Shown in pieces: positions 13,877 through 21,519 of a stretch of DNA of 41,560 nt. A program made the translations under genes and the position numbers. This stretch comes from Jatrophihabitans sp. (GTDB lineage Bacteria > Actinomycetota > Actinomycetes > Mycobacteriales > Jatrophihabitantaceae): contig DASVQQ010000036.1 of NCBI GenBank assembly GCA_036389035.1, forward strand, positions 1-41,560. The letters run 5' to 3'. How positions within the stretch are numbered: position 1 is the stretch's first letter; every line of letters starts with the position of its first letter. The notes under the pieces are model-generated. The model searched no databases. It worked only from the letters and a program-made list of their open reading frames with translations, and was not told the DNA's origin.

Positions 13877-14501
13877 CGTCGTCACCGCCGTGCCCGCTGG
13901 AGTCGTCGTCACGGTCGTCGTCGTCACGGCCGTCGTGCCCGCTGGAGTCGTCGTCCCAGTCGTCGTCGTCACGGCCGCCGTGCCCGCTGGAGTCGTCGTC
14001 CCGATCGTCGTCGTCACGGCCGCCGTGCCCGCTGGAGTCCTCGTCCCGATCGTGGTCGGAACCGGAGTGGTGACCGTCATCGGCATGGTGGTCGCCGCTG
14101 GTCCGCTGCGCCGGTGCCTGGACCGGGCCTTGGGCGACGGCAGCCGGCGGCGCCCCGGCCTGGCCGACGACGGCAGCCGGCGGCGGCGCTGCCCGGCGGA
14201 CCGCACCAGCGGCAGCCGCGGCCTGCGCCCGCTTGGCGGCGAGCGCGGCCCGGGCCTGGGCGATCTTCGAGCGCAGCTCGGCGGCCTTCTTCTGCTGGGC
14301 CGCGAGCCGCGCTCTGACTGCGGCGCTCTCGTCGCGGTTGCTCGCCACCGCACTCGTCATCGCGCCGGTGACCGCACCGGGCGCCGAAGCCGTCTGTTCC
14401 GATCGGCCCAAGTTCACGACTGACAGCGAGATGGCGATGACACAAGCGGTGATCGCGGTGATGACCACGCCGGTCAGCAGCGTTCGGGGAAACCGATTCA
14501 T
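13869..14501 (-). CDS. Membrane-anchored coiled-coil protein with Asp/His-rich repeat tail
   Basis: A 210-residue protein, first gene of the redox operon. Order: N-terminal membrane helix about 9-30, short Ser/Ala region, a coiled coil about 55-100 (Ala/Arg/Lys-rich), a Pro/Ala linker to about 135, then a tail dominated by Asp, His, Ser and Gly. The tail holds about three and a half copies of a 15-residue unit close to SSGHGGRDDDDRDDD and ends in DDDD. Such a tail should bind divalent or ferric metal ions, but no known family is recognised. It resembles the next gene's product in plan (helix, coiled coil, low-complexity tail), so the two may pair. GGGGAG lies eleven bases ahead of the ATG. 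Confidence 0.75.
   Translation of the reverse strand: MNRFPRTLLTGVVITAITACVIAISLSVVNLGRSEQTASAPGAVTGAMTSAVASNRDESAAVRARLAAQQKKAAELRSKIAQARAALAAKRAQAAAAAGAVRRAAPPPAAVVGQAGAPPAAVAQGPVQAPAQRTSGDHHADDGHHSGSDHDRDEDSSGHGGRDDDDRDDDSSGHGGRDDDDWDDDSSGHDGRDDDDRDDDSSGHGGDDDD
13883..14061. repeat. 45-bp tandem repeat, about 3.5 to 4 copies, in coding sequence
   Basis: Units of 45 bases beginning GCC-GTGCCCGCTGGAGT recur with few changes from about 13883 to 14061, the last copy diverging. Each encodes 15 residues of the Asp/His-rich tail. The array is coding and in frame, and it has no spacers, so it is not a CRISPR. Confidence 0.85.
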
Positions 14502-14821
14502 GCTTACCGTTCTCCCCTATCGAACGGGCGCTGCTCAATACGACGATGGGACTAGCACCAAACCGGGTGCAAACGTCTCACGGGGTGGCGGTCAGGCGGC
14601 AGGCTGGCTTCGAGCGCCTCACAAGGACCCCATGAGAACGGAAGGAGCAGTGACGCGGTCACCGCTAGTACCAGGACTAGTACTTAGGCGCCCAAACTCG
14701 ATCAAGCAGCGTGAAACGAGTCAGAACTGTGAGCTGATCCAGCTGGCCCCACGCCGGGGACGGCAGCCTCGTCTAACGTTCGCCGGACCGCTGTTCGTCG
14801 TTACAAGGAGCCGAGTCTCAC
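14502..14821. other. Intergenic region upstream of the redox operon
   Basis: 320 bases with no convincing gene. It must hold the promoter of the minus-strand redox operon. TTGGTG near 14562 and TATTGA near 14538 (minus strand, about 15-16 bases apart) are a weak candidate. A short inverted pair CTAGT...ACTAG lies near 14675-14690. I see no RNA gene here. Confidence 0.4.
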
Positions 14822-14947
14822 TTACGGCGCAGCGCCCGATGTGCAATCGGCAGCAGTAAAAAGATGGGCCGGCAGGATGTCATGGACCTTTCGGCCTGGG
14901 TAAGCCAACTTCCGGCGCAGCGCTCGATGTGCGATTGGCAGTAGTAA
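14821..14947. repeat. Imperfect 39-bp direct repeat at the 3' end of the membrane-protein gene
   Basis: Bases 14821-14859 and 14909-14947 differ at about five of 39 positions. Both encode PIAHRALRR on the minus strand, but in different frames relative to the gene. The outer copy, read in its own frame, ends in K-stop, which is probably the original C-terminus. Confidence 0.8.
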
Positions 14948-15145
14948 CAGTATGAGACCGAAAACTAGCAGGCCTATGCATACACCGCCAAGAATTGTGA
15001 ACCACGCGGGATTGACGTCATCGGCTTCAGTAACCGATTCGGGCTCACCGCTGATGAAAGGAAAGGATAAGACGAAGCCGAGGCAGCCTAGTGCAATCGC
15101 GGCTACGCCGGCCCGCCGCACAGTTCGGTACCAACCTGGTATCAC
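14822..15145 (-). CDS. Two-helix membrane protein of unknown function
   Basis: A 107-residue protein. The start GTG 15145 is chosen because GGAGGA lies six bases in front; the frame is open to 15265 but that part has no ribosome binding site or hydrophobic content. Two hydrophobic helices are seen, one near residues 13-30 and one near 45-68, separated by an acidic Glu/Asp-rich loop, followed by a basic IAHRALRRKLAYPGRK tail. No family is recognised. Base composition is clearly less GC-rich than the flanking operons, which suggests transfer. The 3' end carries an imperfect 39-base direct repeat (see repeat entry), so the C-terminal 30 residues may be a product of duplication. Confidence 0.55.
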   Translation of the reverse strand: MIPGWYRTVRRAGVAAIALGCLGFVLSFPFISGEPESVTEADDVNPAWFTILGGVCIGLLVFGLILLLLPIAHRALRRKLAYPGRKVHDILPAHLFTAADCTSGAAP

Positions 15146-15366
15146 GACGAGTCCTCCGATCCCTTCGCCGGTCAAGCATTTCGTTTCCGTCCGAGCCTCG
15201 AACCGGCATCGAGCTGTTGTTGGCAACCCCGTAGGCCTATCTGTAACCAGGTACTGAGCAGTCACCGGCAGCCTCGCCGACGTACGTAGCAGCCATCGCG
15301 CAGCCCTGCTTGCCGCTCAAAGCTATTGCGTCGGCCTCCTCGTTGCGCCATTCCTCGATGCCGCAC

Positions 15367-15398
15367 GAAAGAAAACCCGGCACCTTCCGGCACCGGGT
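15367..15398 (-). terminator. Possible intrinsic terminator (minus strand)
   Basis: On the minus strand ACCCGG (15398-15393) pairs with CCGGGT (15380-15375) across a 12-base loop and is followed directly by TTTCTTTC. It could end transcription from the LysR gene some 350 bases upstream or be left from a lost gene. The stem is short. Confidence 0.4.
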
Positions 15399-15555
15399 CA
15401 CCTCATGTGTCCGTGGTCTGACTTTTGCCACTGTGGTGGTCCTAACAGAACATCTCTCGGTTAACTCAGACATCCTCATCGCAGACCCAGGGCAAGTTCG
15501 CTGCCTACCCGGCGCTTGCGGGTCCGGAGAACACCGACTTCCTCCAGCGGTGACG

Positions 15556-15759
15556 CTGCTGGCTACGCGCAAGCGCAACCTTGCCAACACTGGGCCCCGG
15601 CCGCCCGCCGTCTCCCCGAAGCGCGAAGACGTGCTGAAGGTGACGCTCGACGACTACCTGGAATGGGTTGGTCCGGTTCGAGAGGCGTTCATGTGGGCCT
15701 CGGATTTCCTCGCCGATCGGCACATCTTCGATACGCGATTCCTGCCCTACTCCAAGCAA
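15556..15759 (+). pseudogene. Fragment resembling the C-terminal part of DUF262/GmrSD-type proteins
   Basis: About 68 residues in one frame look like true protein: an ATRKRNL start, then REDVLKVTLDDYLEWVGPV, FMWASDFLADRHIF and DTRFLPYSKQ. The pattern of a helix ending in FDxRFLPYxxQ recalls DUF262 (GmrSD-like) proteins, where it precedes the C-terminal region. There is no start codon or ribosome binding site nearby, and resemblance ends at about 15759, at the 3' end of the LysR gene. In 15146-15746 I see only this fragment and the terminator-like hairpin. It looks like a remnant left at a recombination junction. Confidence 0.35.
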
Positions 15760-16670
15760 CGCGTCGCCAACTGCATGTGCCACTCCTCGGCGGCGGACTT
15801 GAGTGCGTCAAGCAGGGTTCGTATTGCGGGCTGCGCCAGGGCGACTTCCCGGACTGCGGCGTAGATCGCCCGCACCGGCTCCGGGCGGCGGACCCGGCGG
15901 ATGACAACGTCGGGATGACTGGTGCTCAATCCCAACTGCGGGATAAGGCTGACGCCGAGTCCCGCGGCAACAAAACCCTGCGCCGTGGCGTAGTCCTCGC
16001 TGTTCGCGACGAAGTCGGGGCTGAAGCCGGCGGCCGCGCAGGCATCGACAACCGGCTCGAGGCACGGGCCGGGCGGCTCGCAGCCGACCCACGGCTCGCC
16101 CGCGAGATCGGCGAGGTTCAACACCCGCTGCCCCGCACGCGGGTGTCCTCTGGGCAGCACGGCGCGGTAGGGATCGTCGATCAGATGAACCACGCGAATG
16201 CCGGGTCGACCTTCGGCGCTCGCGCCGACCGTAATGGTCAAGTCCGTGTCGCCCTGGGTGATACCGCGCAACGGATCTTCGAGCTCGGTCAGCGTGAGAT
16301 CGATGGTGAGGTTCTCGTACTCACGACGGAACCGCGCCAGGGCGGGCGCGAGCAGAGTCGGACCAACCGAGCCGAAATAGCAGATCGCGATCCTCCCTGT
16401 GCGGCCCGCCCGCAGGTCGGCCAAAGCGCTTTCGGCCTCGGCAACGTTCTGGCTGATGACCGCAGCATGACCGGTCAGCAGCCGGCCGGCGGCCGTCGGC
16501 TGCACGCCCCGCCCGACACGCTCAAGCAACGCGATTCCGGTTTCTCTTTCCAGCGCCGCGACTTGCTGACTGACGGCCGAAGGGGTGTAGCCAAGGTGCG
16601 CTGCCGCCGCGGTCACGGACCCACTGGTCACCACGGCCCGAAGAATCTGCATACGTCGCACATCGAGCAT
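15747..16670 (-). CDS. LysR-family transcriptional regulator
   Basis: A 307-residue regulator counted from ATG 16670 (MLDVRRMQILRAV), where the LysR family start normally lies; the frame is open to 16724 without a better start. The N-terminal helix-turn-helix (about 1-60: GSVTAAAAHLGYTPSAVSQQVAALERETG) is followed by a substrate-binding domain of periplasmic-binding type. It is divergent from the EamA exporter gene with about 96 bases between them, the standard arrangement for LysR control of the neighbouring gene. The ligand may be the exported metabolite, possibly an amino acid. The 3' end meets a DUF262-like fragment. Confidence 0.93.
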   Translation of the reverse strand: MLDVRRMQILRAVVTSGSVTAAAAHLGYTPSAVSQQVAALERETGIALLERVGRGVQPTAAGRLLTGHAAVISQNVAEAESALADLRAGRTGRIAICYFGSVGPTLLAPALARFRREYENLTIDLTLTELEDPLRGITQGDTDLTITVGASAEGRPGIRVVHLIDDPYRAVLPRGHPRAGQRVLNLADLAGEPWVGCEPPGPCLEPVVDACAAAGFSPDFVANSEDYATAQGFVAAGLGVSLIPQLGLSTSHPDVVIRRVRRPEPVRAIYAAVREVALAQPAIRTLLDALKSAAEEWHMQLATRCLE

Positions 16671-16766
16671 GTAGAAGAGCTTAATCCACATACATGTCTT
16701 TTCGCTTGTTCTTCCGAGTTCCATCGGGCACCGTTGCTGAGAACGACCCGTTGAAGGAGTATCTGA

Positions 16767-17702
16767 GTGAGTGGTGGATCGGCCCAGGCACGGGCTTGGG
16801 TGCGGGTGGGGGTACTGGCTCTGCTGTGGGGGTCGACTTACCTATGGATCGAGCTGGCTCTCACGGCGCTGTCTCCGGTGCAGGTGACCTTCAGTCGATG
16901 CGTGCTCGGATCGGCCTCGCTGCTCGTCCTGTGCTTCATGACCGGTGAACGGTTGCCCCGGAGCTTGGCCACCTGGGGCCACATTCTCGTGGCAGCCTTC
17001 TTCTGCAACGCGCTGCCATTCGCCATGTTCAGCATTGGCCAGCAGACCGTGAGCTCAGGGGTCGCTGGCGTGCTGAGCGCGACAACCCCGCTGTGGTCCT
17101 TGTTGGTCGGCATCCTGATCGGCACCGAACGCGGAATCCGCCCGAGCCGGCTATGCGGCCTCGTCCTCGGATTCAGCGGGACGGTAGTGATCTTCGCGCC
17201 CTGGCAGCAGACTGGCGGAGTCGGTTGGGGCGCGCTGGCGATCGTTGCGGCCGCTGCGAGTTATGCCGTCGCCTTCTCCTATATGGGCCACAATCTTGTG
17301 GGTCGCGGTATCCCGACGATCTCCTTATCGGCGGCGCAACTCTGCGCGGCGACTGGGCTCACGGCGCTGTGGCTGCCGGCCGGCGGCTTGGCGCCCGTTC
17401 ACCTGGATGCGACAGCCTTGATCGCTGTTGTCGTGCTTGGGATCTTCGCCACGGGGATCACCTTCCACCTCACCTACCGCATCATCGCGGACGAAGGCGC
17501 GACCAACGCAGCGACGGTCAGTTACCTGCTGCCTGTGGTTGCAGTCGCGCTGGGAGGCGTCGTGCTCGGTGAGGACGTCGGCCTCCGGATGGTCGCGGGG
17601 ATGGTCATCGTGCTGGTCGGTGTCGGTATGTCGCGCCGGCGCAGGCAGCGCCTGCCCACGGAAGCCGTGACCCCGGCCGCACTGGCCGCGCCCAGAGGCT
17701 GA
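16767..17702 (+). CDS. EamA/DMT-family exporter
   Basis: A 311-residue membrane protein with about ten helices in two EamA repeats. Family features are LLWGSTYLWIELAL at the first helix, PLWSLLVGILIG closing the first repeat, and AATVSYLLPVVAVALGG with the downstream GEDVGL in the second. The GTG start at 16767 has AAGGAG seven bases ahead. DMT exporters of this group move amino acids, purines or drugs outward; the substrate is unknown. It is divergent from the LysR gene, which probably controls it. It lies beside an integrase remnant and tRNA-Val, so this pair may be cargo of an old integrated element. Confidence 0.92.
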   Translation: MSGGSAQARAWVRVGVLALLWGSTYLWIELALTALSPVQVTFSRCVLGSASLLVLCFMTGERLPRSLATWGHILVAAFFCNALPFAMFSIGQQTVSSGVAGVLSATTPLWSLLVGILIGTERGIRPSRLCGLVLGFSGTVVIFAPWQQTGGVGWGALAIVAAAASYAVAFSYMGHNLVGRGIPTISLSAAQLCAATGLTALWLPAGGLAPVHLDATALIAVVVLGIFATGITFHLTYRIIADEGATNAATVSYLLPVVAVALGGVVLGEDVGLRMVAGMVIVLVGVGMSRRRRQRLPTEAVTPAALAAPRG

Positions 17703-17733
17703 CAATCAACCGACACGTGTAAGCGAAGTCGGT

Positions 17734-17838
17734 GAGATCCAAGGTCTGCGCGCGGCGATCATGCTGGACATCTACGCCGGTCTCTTCGATGGCGATCTCC
17801 ACGCCGTCGGCGGCAGCCTGGCGCGCTGCGGGGCGCAA
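17734..17838 (+). pseudogene. Tyrosine recombinase (phage integrase) C-terminal remnant
   Basis: The frame around 17734-17838 reads AAIMLDIYAGLFDGDLHAV, which closely follows the C-terminal phrase of actinobacterial tyrosine integrases (AAMTLDxYAxLFDDDLDAV) that holds the catalytic Tyr (here Tyr in DIYAGLF). Upstream the frame runs into the exporter gene with no integrase catalytic domain, so only the extreme C-terminus is left. It ends about 90 bases before the 3' end of tRNA-Val, where an integrase gene of a tRNA-targeted element would sit. This is strong circumstantial evidence for a decayed integrated element. Confidence 0.55.
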
Positions 17839-17900
17839 TTCTCTCGTGGGCCCAATGCCGCCCCGGTCCTACCACTCCCGAGCGAGTCTCTTGAAACGCC

Positions 17901-17925
17901 ACAGGCCCCGGAGTCCGGGGCCTGT
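17901..17925 (-). terminator. Terminator hairpin after the tRNA array
   Basis: ACAGGCCCCGG and CCGGGGCCTGT form a perfect 11-bp stem with a 3-base loop (17901-17911 / 17915-17925). It lies five bases beyond the encoded CCA of tRNA-Val, so it should end transcription of the minus-strand Gly-Cys-Val array. There is no strong U tract, as is common in actinobacteria. Confidence 0.8.
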
Positions 17926-17929
17926 AACT

Positions 17930-18004
<75 letters not shown>

Positions 18005-18046
18005 GTACTCCAACCACGCGCGGCGAACCGCGAGTAGTCGGCTACG

Positions 18047-18117
18047 AGGTGGAGACGGGATTTGAACCCGTGTACACGGCTTTGCAGGCCGTTGCCTCGC
18101 CTCTCGGCCACTCCACC
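18047..18117 (-). tRNA. tRNA-Cys (GCA)
   Basis: Minus-strand cloverleaf with acceptor GGTGGAG/CTCCACC, an anticodon loop containing GCA and T arm GGGTTCAAATCCC. The discriminator is U, and CCA is not encoded, unlike the neighbouring tRNA-Val. Middle gene of the array. Confidence 0.95.
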
Positions 18118-18161
18118 AGGGACCGGCTGCCCGGCCTGGGGAACGCCTATGGCGTCCACCG

Positions 18162-18234
18162 AGCGGACGACGGGATTCGAACCCGCGACCCCAACCTTGG
18201 CAAGGTTGTGCGCTACCAGCTGCGCTACGTCCGC
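18162..18234 (-). tRNA. tRNA-Gly (GCC)
   Basis: Minus-strand cloverleaf with acceptor GCGGACG/CGTCCGC, D arm TAGCGCAGCTGGTAGCGCA, anticodon stem CAACC/GGTTG around a loop with GCC and T arm GGGTTCGAATCCC. No encoded CCA. First gene of the Gly-Cys-Val array, which is a common actinobacterial cluster. Confidence 0.95.
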
Positions 18235-18344
18235 ATGGTGTCGACCCGATGTTCGGCCCCGGTTCACCCAAGGCTGCCAGCACCGGCACCGTGCGAAACT
18301 TTAGCCGATGGCGGCGAGCCGCTCCAAACCGGGGCCGCGAGGCG

Positions 18345-18953
18345 TCAAGCCTGCCCGGACGTCCCGCCGACCAGGTTCGCCCAGGCCGCGTCGACCTGCG
18401 CCACCAGCTCGGCGACCGAGCCCGAGTTGTCCAGCACTATGTCGGCCACCTCCCGGCGCTGCTCATCCGTTGCCTGCGCCGCGATACGGGCCCGGGCGGT
18501 CTCGGCGTCCAGGCCACGGCCGGCCAGCCGGCTCAGCCGCAGCTCCAGGGGCGCCTCGACGACGATGACCTTGTCGAAGCCGGCCGCCAGCTTGTTCTCG
18601 ACCAGCAGCGGGATGTCGTGCACCACCGCGGCGGCCCCGCCGGCGGCGGCAGCCGAGCTCAGCTCCGCACTGCGGGCCCGGATCAGCGGGTGCGTGATCG
18701 CGTTGAGGTCGGCCAGCGCCGCCGGGTCGCTGAACACCAGCCGGCCGAGCCGGGGGCGGTCCAGGCTGCCGTCCGGGGCCAGCACGCCCTCACCGAACCG
18801 CTCCACCACCCGCGCCAGGCCGGGACTGCCCATCGCGACCACCTCGCGGGCCAGCTGATCGGAGTCGATCACCACCGCGCCGAGCTGCGCCAGCCGGGCC
18901 GCGACGGTGCTCTTGCCGCTGCCGATCCCGCCGGTCAACCCGACCCTGAGCAC
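18345..18953 (-). CDS. coaE: Dephospho-CoA kinase
   Basis: A 202-residue enzyme for the last step of coenzyme A synthesis, ATP-dependent phosphorylation of dephospho-CoA at the 3'-OH of the ribose. P-loop GGIGSGKST at 8-16, then VIDSDQLAREVV (CoA-binding DxD region), ITHPLIRAR, the HDIPLLVENKL motif, and a lid region AGRGLDAETARARIAAQ. Start is GTG 18953, eleven bases after the lipoprotein stop. The order rpsA - lipoprotein - coaE on the same strand is a variant of the rpsA-coaE neighbourhood usual in actinobacteria. Confidence 0.96.
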   Translation of the reverse strand: MLRVGLTGGIGSGKSTVAARLAQLGAVVIDSDQLAREVVAMGSPGLARVVERFGEGVLAPDGSLDRPRLGRLVFSDPAALADLNAITHPLIRARSAELSSAAAAGGAAAVVHDIPLLVENKLAAGFDKVIVVEAPLELRLSRLAGRGLDAETARARIAAQATDEQRREVADIVLDNSGSVAELVAQVDAAWANLVGGTSGQA

Positions 18954-18964
18954 CGCGGACCAGC

Positions 18965-19723
18965 TCAGCCGGTGCTGCTCGGCGAGGCGCTGCGCGCCGG
19001 GCCGACGCCGGTGTAGCCCGCGGTCGCGTCCAGCACCGCCTTGGCCAGCGAGGCCAGTTCGCCGGTCGAGCCGGGCGTCAGCAGTTTCGGCGTGACCGTG
19101 ACCGCGACCGTCCTGGGCCCGTCGGCCACCACCAGCGTCGGCTGGCCGTAGCCGCTCAGCATGACGCCCTGCAGCGATCCGACCCGGGCCGGCCGGTCAC
19201 CGGCCCCGTTGAACCGGTAGTGCTCGACGGTGGCCTGGATCCGCCGGGCGGCCTGGGCCGCCGAGCTGTACAGGCTGACGCCGATCTCGACCTGCGGCGC
19301 CGGCGTCGGCTTGCCCTTCACCGGGGCGCTCAGGCCGTAGCGGCAGTTGAGGTAGGTCAGCCGGCCGATGTCGGGCTCGGCCACCCCGAGGACGAAGGCG
19401 GTCCGCCCGATCACGGTTCGGCGCAGCGCGATGTTGACGGCGCCGACCGGCAGCAGGTCCTCGCACCGGCCGCCGAGCGAGGGCTCGCCCGTCGCGGTGG
19501 GCGCGGGCCTCGCCGGCTTCGACGAGGACGCGGGCTTGGAGGACGCGCTCGTCGACGCCGCCGCGCTGCTGGAAGCGTCGCCGCCGGGAGCCTCCGCCTG
19601 GGTGCAGCCGGCCAGCAGCAGCACGCCCGTCAGGACCGCCACCGCACCGCGAGCGCGGGTGCCGCGGGAAACGCGGCGGGCGCGGCGGGCACGGGAAACA
19701 CCGGGTGCGGATCTGCTTGCCAC
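18965..19723 (-). CDS. Putative secreted lipoprotein of unknown function
   Basis: A 252-residue protein from GTG 19723. An Arg-rich N-terminus leads to a hydrophobic segment and lipobox LLAGC (Cys near residue 40), so it should be lipid-anchored outside the membrane. A Ser/Ala/Pro linker follows to about residue 80, then a globular domain with two cysteines (GGRCEDLL and YLNCRYGL), possibly a disulfide, of the DUF3558 kind seen in actinobacterial lipoproteins; that family call is tentative. TACCGT lies seven bases before the GTG, so the transcript could be leaderless. It may be co-transcribed with coaE. Confidence 0.8.
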   Translation of the reverse strand: MASRSAPGVSRARRARRVSRGTRARGAVAVLTGVLLLAGCTQAEAPGGDASSSAAASTSASSKPASSSKPARPAPTATGEPSLGGRCEDLLPVGAVNIALRRTVIGRTAFVLGVAEPDIGRLTYLNCRYGLSAPVKGKPTPAPQVEIGVSLYSSAAQAARRIQATVEHYRFNGAGDRPARVGSLQGVMLSGYGQPTLVVADGPRTVAVTVTPKLLTPGSTGELASLAKAVLDATAGYTGVGPARSASPSSTG

Positions 19724-19748
19724 ACCTCTAACGGTAACCGCCGGAAAC

Positions 19749-19784
19749 CACCAAGCCCGGGAGGCGAACCTCCCGGGCTTGGTG
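19749..19784 (-). terminator. Strong terminator hairpin downstream of rpsA
   Basis: A perfect 16-bp stem (19749-19764 / 19769-19784) closes a CGAA tetraloop. It lies about 60 bases after the rpsA stop and ahead of the lipoprotein gene, so it should end the rpsA transcript. The symmetric stem would also act on the other strand. No U tract follows. Confidence 0.88.
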
Positions 19785-19845
19785 TGTGGTGCTGTCAGCG
19801 CCGGTCTCCGCCGATCTTCAGCGACGCCGGCCTGTCACAGTGGGC

Positions 19846-21303
19846 TCAGCGGCCGGCCAGCTTCTCGCGCAGCGCCGCCAGGGCCTCGTCCGAGGCCAGC
19901 GTGCCGCTGGTCTCCTCCGGAGCCTCGGAGGAGTACGAGGTGGCCTCGCCGGTCTCGGTCGCGGCGTCCGCGTCCGCCTTCTGAGCACCCTCGAGCTGCT
20001 TCTTGTGCGCCTCGAACCGCTCGCGGGCCGCGGCGTACCGCTTCTCCCACGCCTCGCGCTGGTCCTCGTAGCCCGGCAGCCACTCCTGGGTCTCGGAGTC
20101 GAAGCCCTCGGGGTAGATGTACTCGCCCTTCTCGTTGTACTGGGCTTCCATGCCGTACTGCGACGGGTCGAAGTTCTCCTCGGCCAGCGCGCCCTCGTTG
20201 GCCTGCTTGAGCGACAGCGAGATCCGCCGGCGCTCCAGGTCGATGTCGATGACCTTCACCAGCAGCTCGTCGCCGACGATGACGACCTGCTCGGGGATCT
20301 CGACGTGGCGCTCGGCCAGCTCGGAGATGTGCACCAGGCCTTCGATGCCGTCCTGCACCCGCACGAACGCGCCGAACGGAACCAGCTTGGTGACCTTGCC
20401 GGGCACGACCTGGCCGATGGCGTGGGTGCGCGCGAACTGCCGCCACGGGTCTTCCTGGGTCGCCTTGAGCGACAGCGAGACCCGCTCGCGGTCCAGGTCG
20501 ATGTCGAGCACCTCGACGGTGACCTCCTGGCCCACCTCGACCACCTCGGACGGGTGGTCGATGTGCTTCCAGGACAGCTCGGAGACGTGCACCAGGCCGT
20601 CCACGCCGCCAAGGTCGACGAACGCGCCGAAGTTGACGATCGAGGACACCACGCCGGTGCGCACCTGGCCCTTGGCCAGCTTGTTCAGGAAGTCGCTGCG
20701 GACCTCGGACTGGGTCTGCTCCAGCCAGGCGCGGCGCGAGAGCACCACGTTGTTGCGGTTCTTGTCCAGCTCGATGATCTTGGCCTCGAGCACCTTGCCC
20801 ACGTAGGGCTGCAGGTCGCGGACCCGGCGCATCTCCACCAGCGAGGCGGGCAGGAAGCCGCGCAGGCCGATGTCGATGATCAGACCACCCTTGACGACCT
20901 CGATGACGGTGCCCTCGACGACCTCGTCGTTGTCCTTCTTCTGCTCGATCGTGCCCCAGGCGCGCTCGTACTGCGCGCGCTTCTTGGACAGGATCAGCCG
21001 GCCTTCCTTGTCCTCTTTCTGCAGGACCAGGGCCTCGATCTCATCGCCCACGGAAACGACCTCGGACGGGTCGACATCGTGCTTGATGGACAGCTCACGG
21101 GACGGGATGACGCCTTCGGTCTTGTAGCCGATGTCGAGCAGGACCTCGTCACGGTCGACCTTGACGATGGTGCCTTCGACGATGTCTCCGTCGTTGAAGT
21201 ACTTGATGGTGAGATCGATTGCCGCCATGAAGTCTTCGGCGGAGCCGATGTCGTTCACTGCAACCTGCGGGGTGGTGCGAGTCGGATCGATTGTGGACGT
21301 CAT
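19846..21303 (-). CDS. rpsA: 30S ribosomal protein S1
   Basis: A 485-residue S1 protein with four S1 RNA-binding repeats, roughly 36-108, 124-190, 209-281 and 294-368, each showing the G-x-V-x(n)-GAFV/GLVH pattern (for example VSSIVNFGAFVDLGGVDGLVH). Four repeats plus an acidic C-terminal tail (EGFDSETQEWLPGYEDQREAW) is the actinobacterial form; the E. coli protein has six. S1 brings mRNA to the 30S subunit. Upstream on the minus strand is a leader of more than 100 bases with a hairpin at 21368-21395, which could take part in autoregulation. An antisense open frame of 511 codons lies across the gene and is a shadow. Confidence 0.97.
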   Translation of the reverse strand: MTSTIDPTRTTPQVAVNDIGSAEDFMAAIDLTIKYFNDGDIVEGTIVKVDRDEVLLDIGYKTEGVIPSRELSIKHDVDPSEVVSVGDEIEALVLQKEDKEGRLILSKKRAQYERAWGTIEQKKDNDEVVEGTVIEVVKGGLIIDIGLRGFLPASLVEMRRVRDLQPYVGKVLEAKIIELDKNRNNVVLSRRAWLEQTQSEVRSDFLNKLAKGQVRTGVVSSIVNFGAFVDLGGVDGLVHVSELSWKHIDHPSEVVEVGQEVTVEVLDIDLDRERVSLSLKATQEDPWRQFARTHAIGQVVPGKVTKLVPFGAFVRVQDGIEGLVHISELAERHVEIPEQVVIVGDELLVKVIDIDLERRRISLSLKQANEGALAEENFDPSQYGMEAQYNEKGEYIYPEGFDSETQEWLPGYEDQREAWEKRYAAARERFEAHKKQLEGAQKADADAATETGEATSYSSEAPEETSGTLASDEALAALREKLAGR

Positions 21304-21367
21304 GTAGTGGGTTGGTCCTGACAGTTTCTAGAGCGGCTGCGGGACCAATCCGGTTCGTCCCAGATCT

Positions 21368-21395
21368 CTTGCCGGCGGCTTTCGCTGCCGGCAAG
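21368..21395 (-). promoter_or_regulatory. Hairpin in the rpsA leader region
   Basis: CTTGCCGGC and GCCGGCAAG pair over nine bases around a ten-base loop, about 65 bases upstream of the rpsA start. S1 genes can be autoregulated through their leaders, so this may be a regulatory stem, or a terminator for an upstream transcript. Function is not shown by the sequence. Confidence 0.35.
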
Positions 21396-21519
21396 AAAGG
21401 GTGGACGAGTGGCCTACTCCATGTCGAGGCCACAGACCTGTTCCGCAGGCGCCAAGCCTACTCCAGAGCCCTGTCCGTGCGGAAATCGCTGACTATCATG
21501 CACGGTTTAGATTTCTGCC

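Noticed and set aside
13883..14061. CRISPR-like array
   Set aside because: The 45-base units are contiguous without unique spacers and encode an in-frame repeat.
14340..14400. VTGAM in the Asp/His-rich protein as a second flavinylation site
   Set aside because: It lacks the leading Asp and the final Ser/Thr of the motif.
13071..14423. 450-codon plus-strand frame with VVVTAAVPAGVVV repeats
   Set aside because: It is the antisense of the 45-bp repeat array and apbE; the apparent repeat protein is a by-product.
15237..15590. 117-codon minus-strand ORF
   Set aside because: No ribosome binding site, no motif, and composition not protein-like; it crosses the terminator-like hairpin.
19786..21321. 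511-codon plus-strand open frame over rpsA
   Set aside because: Antisense of rpsA, with no ribosome binding site and repetitive Leu/Val/Asp composition.
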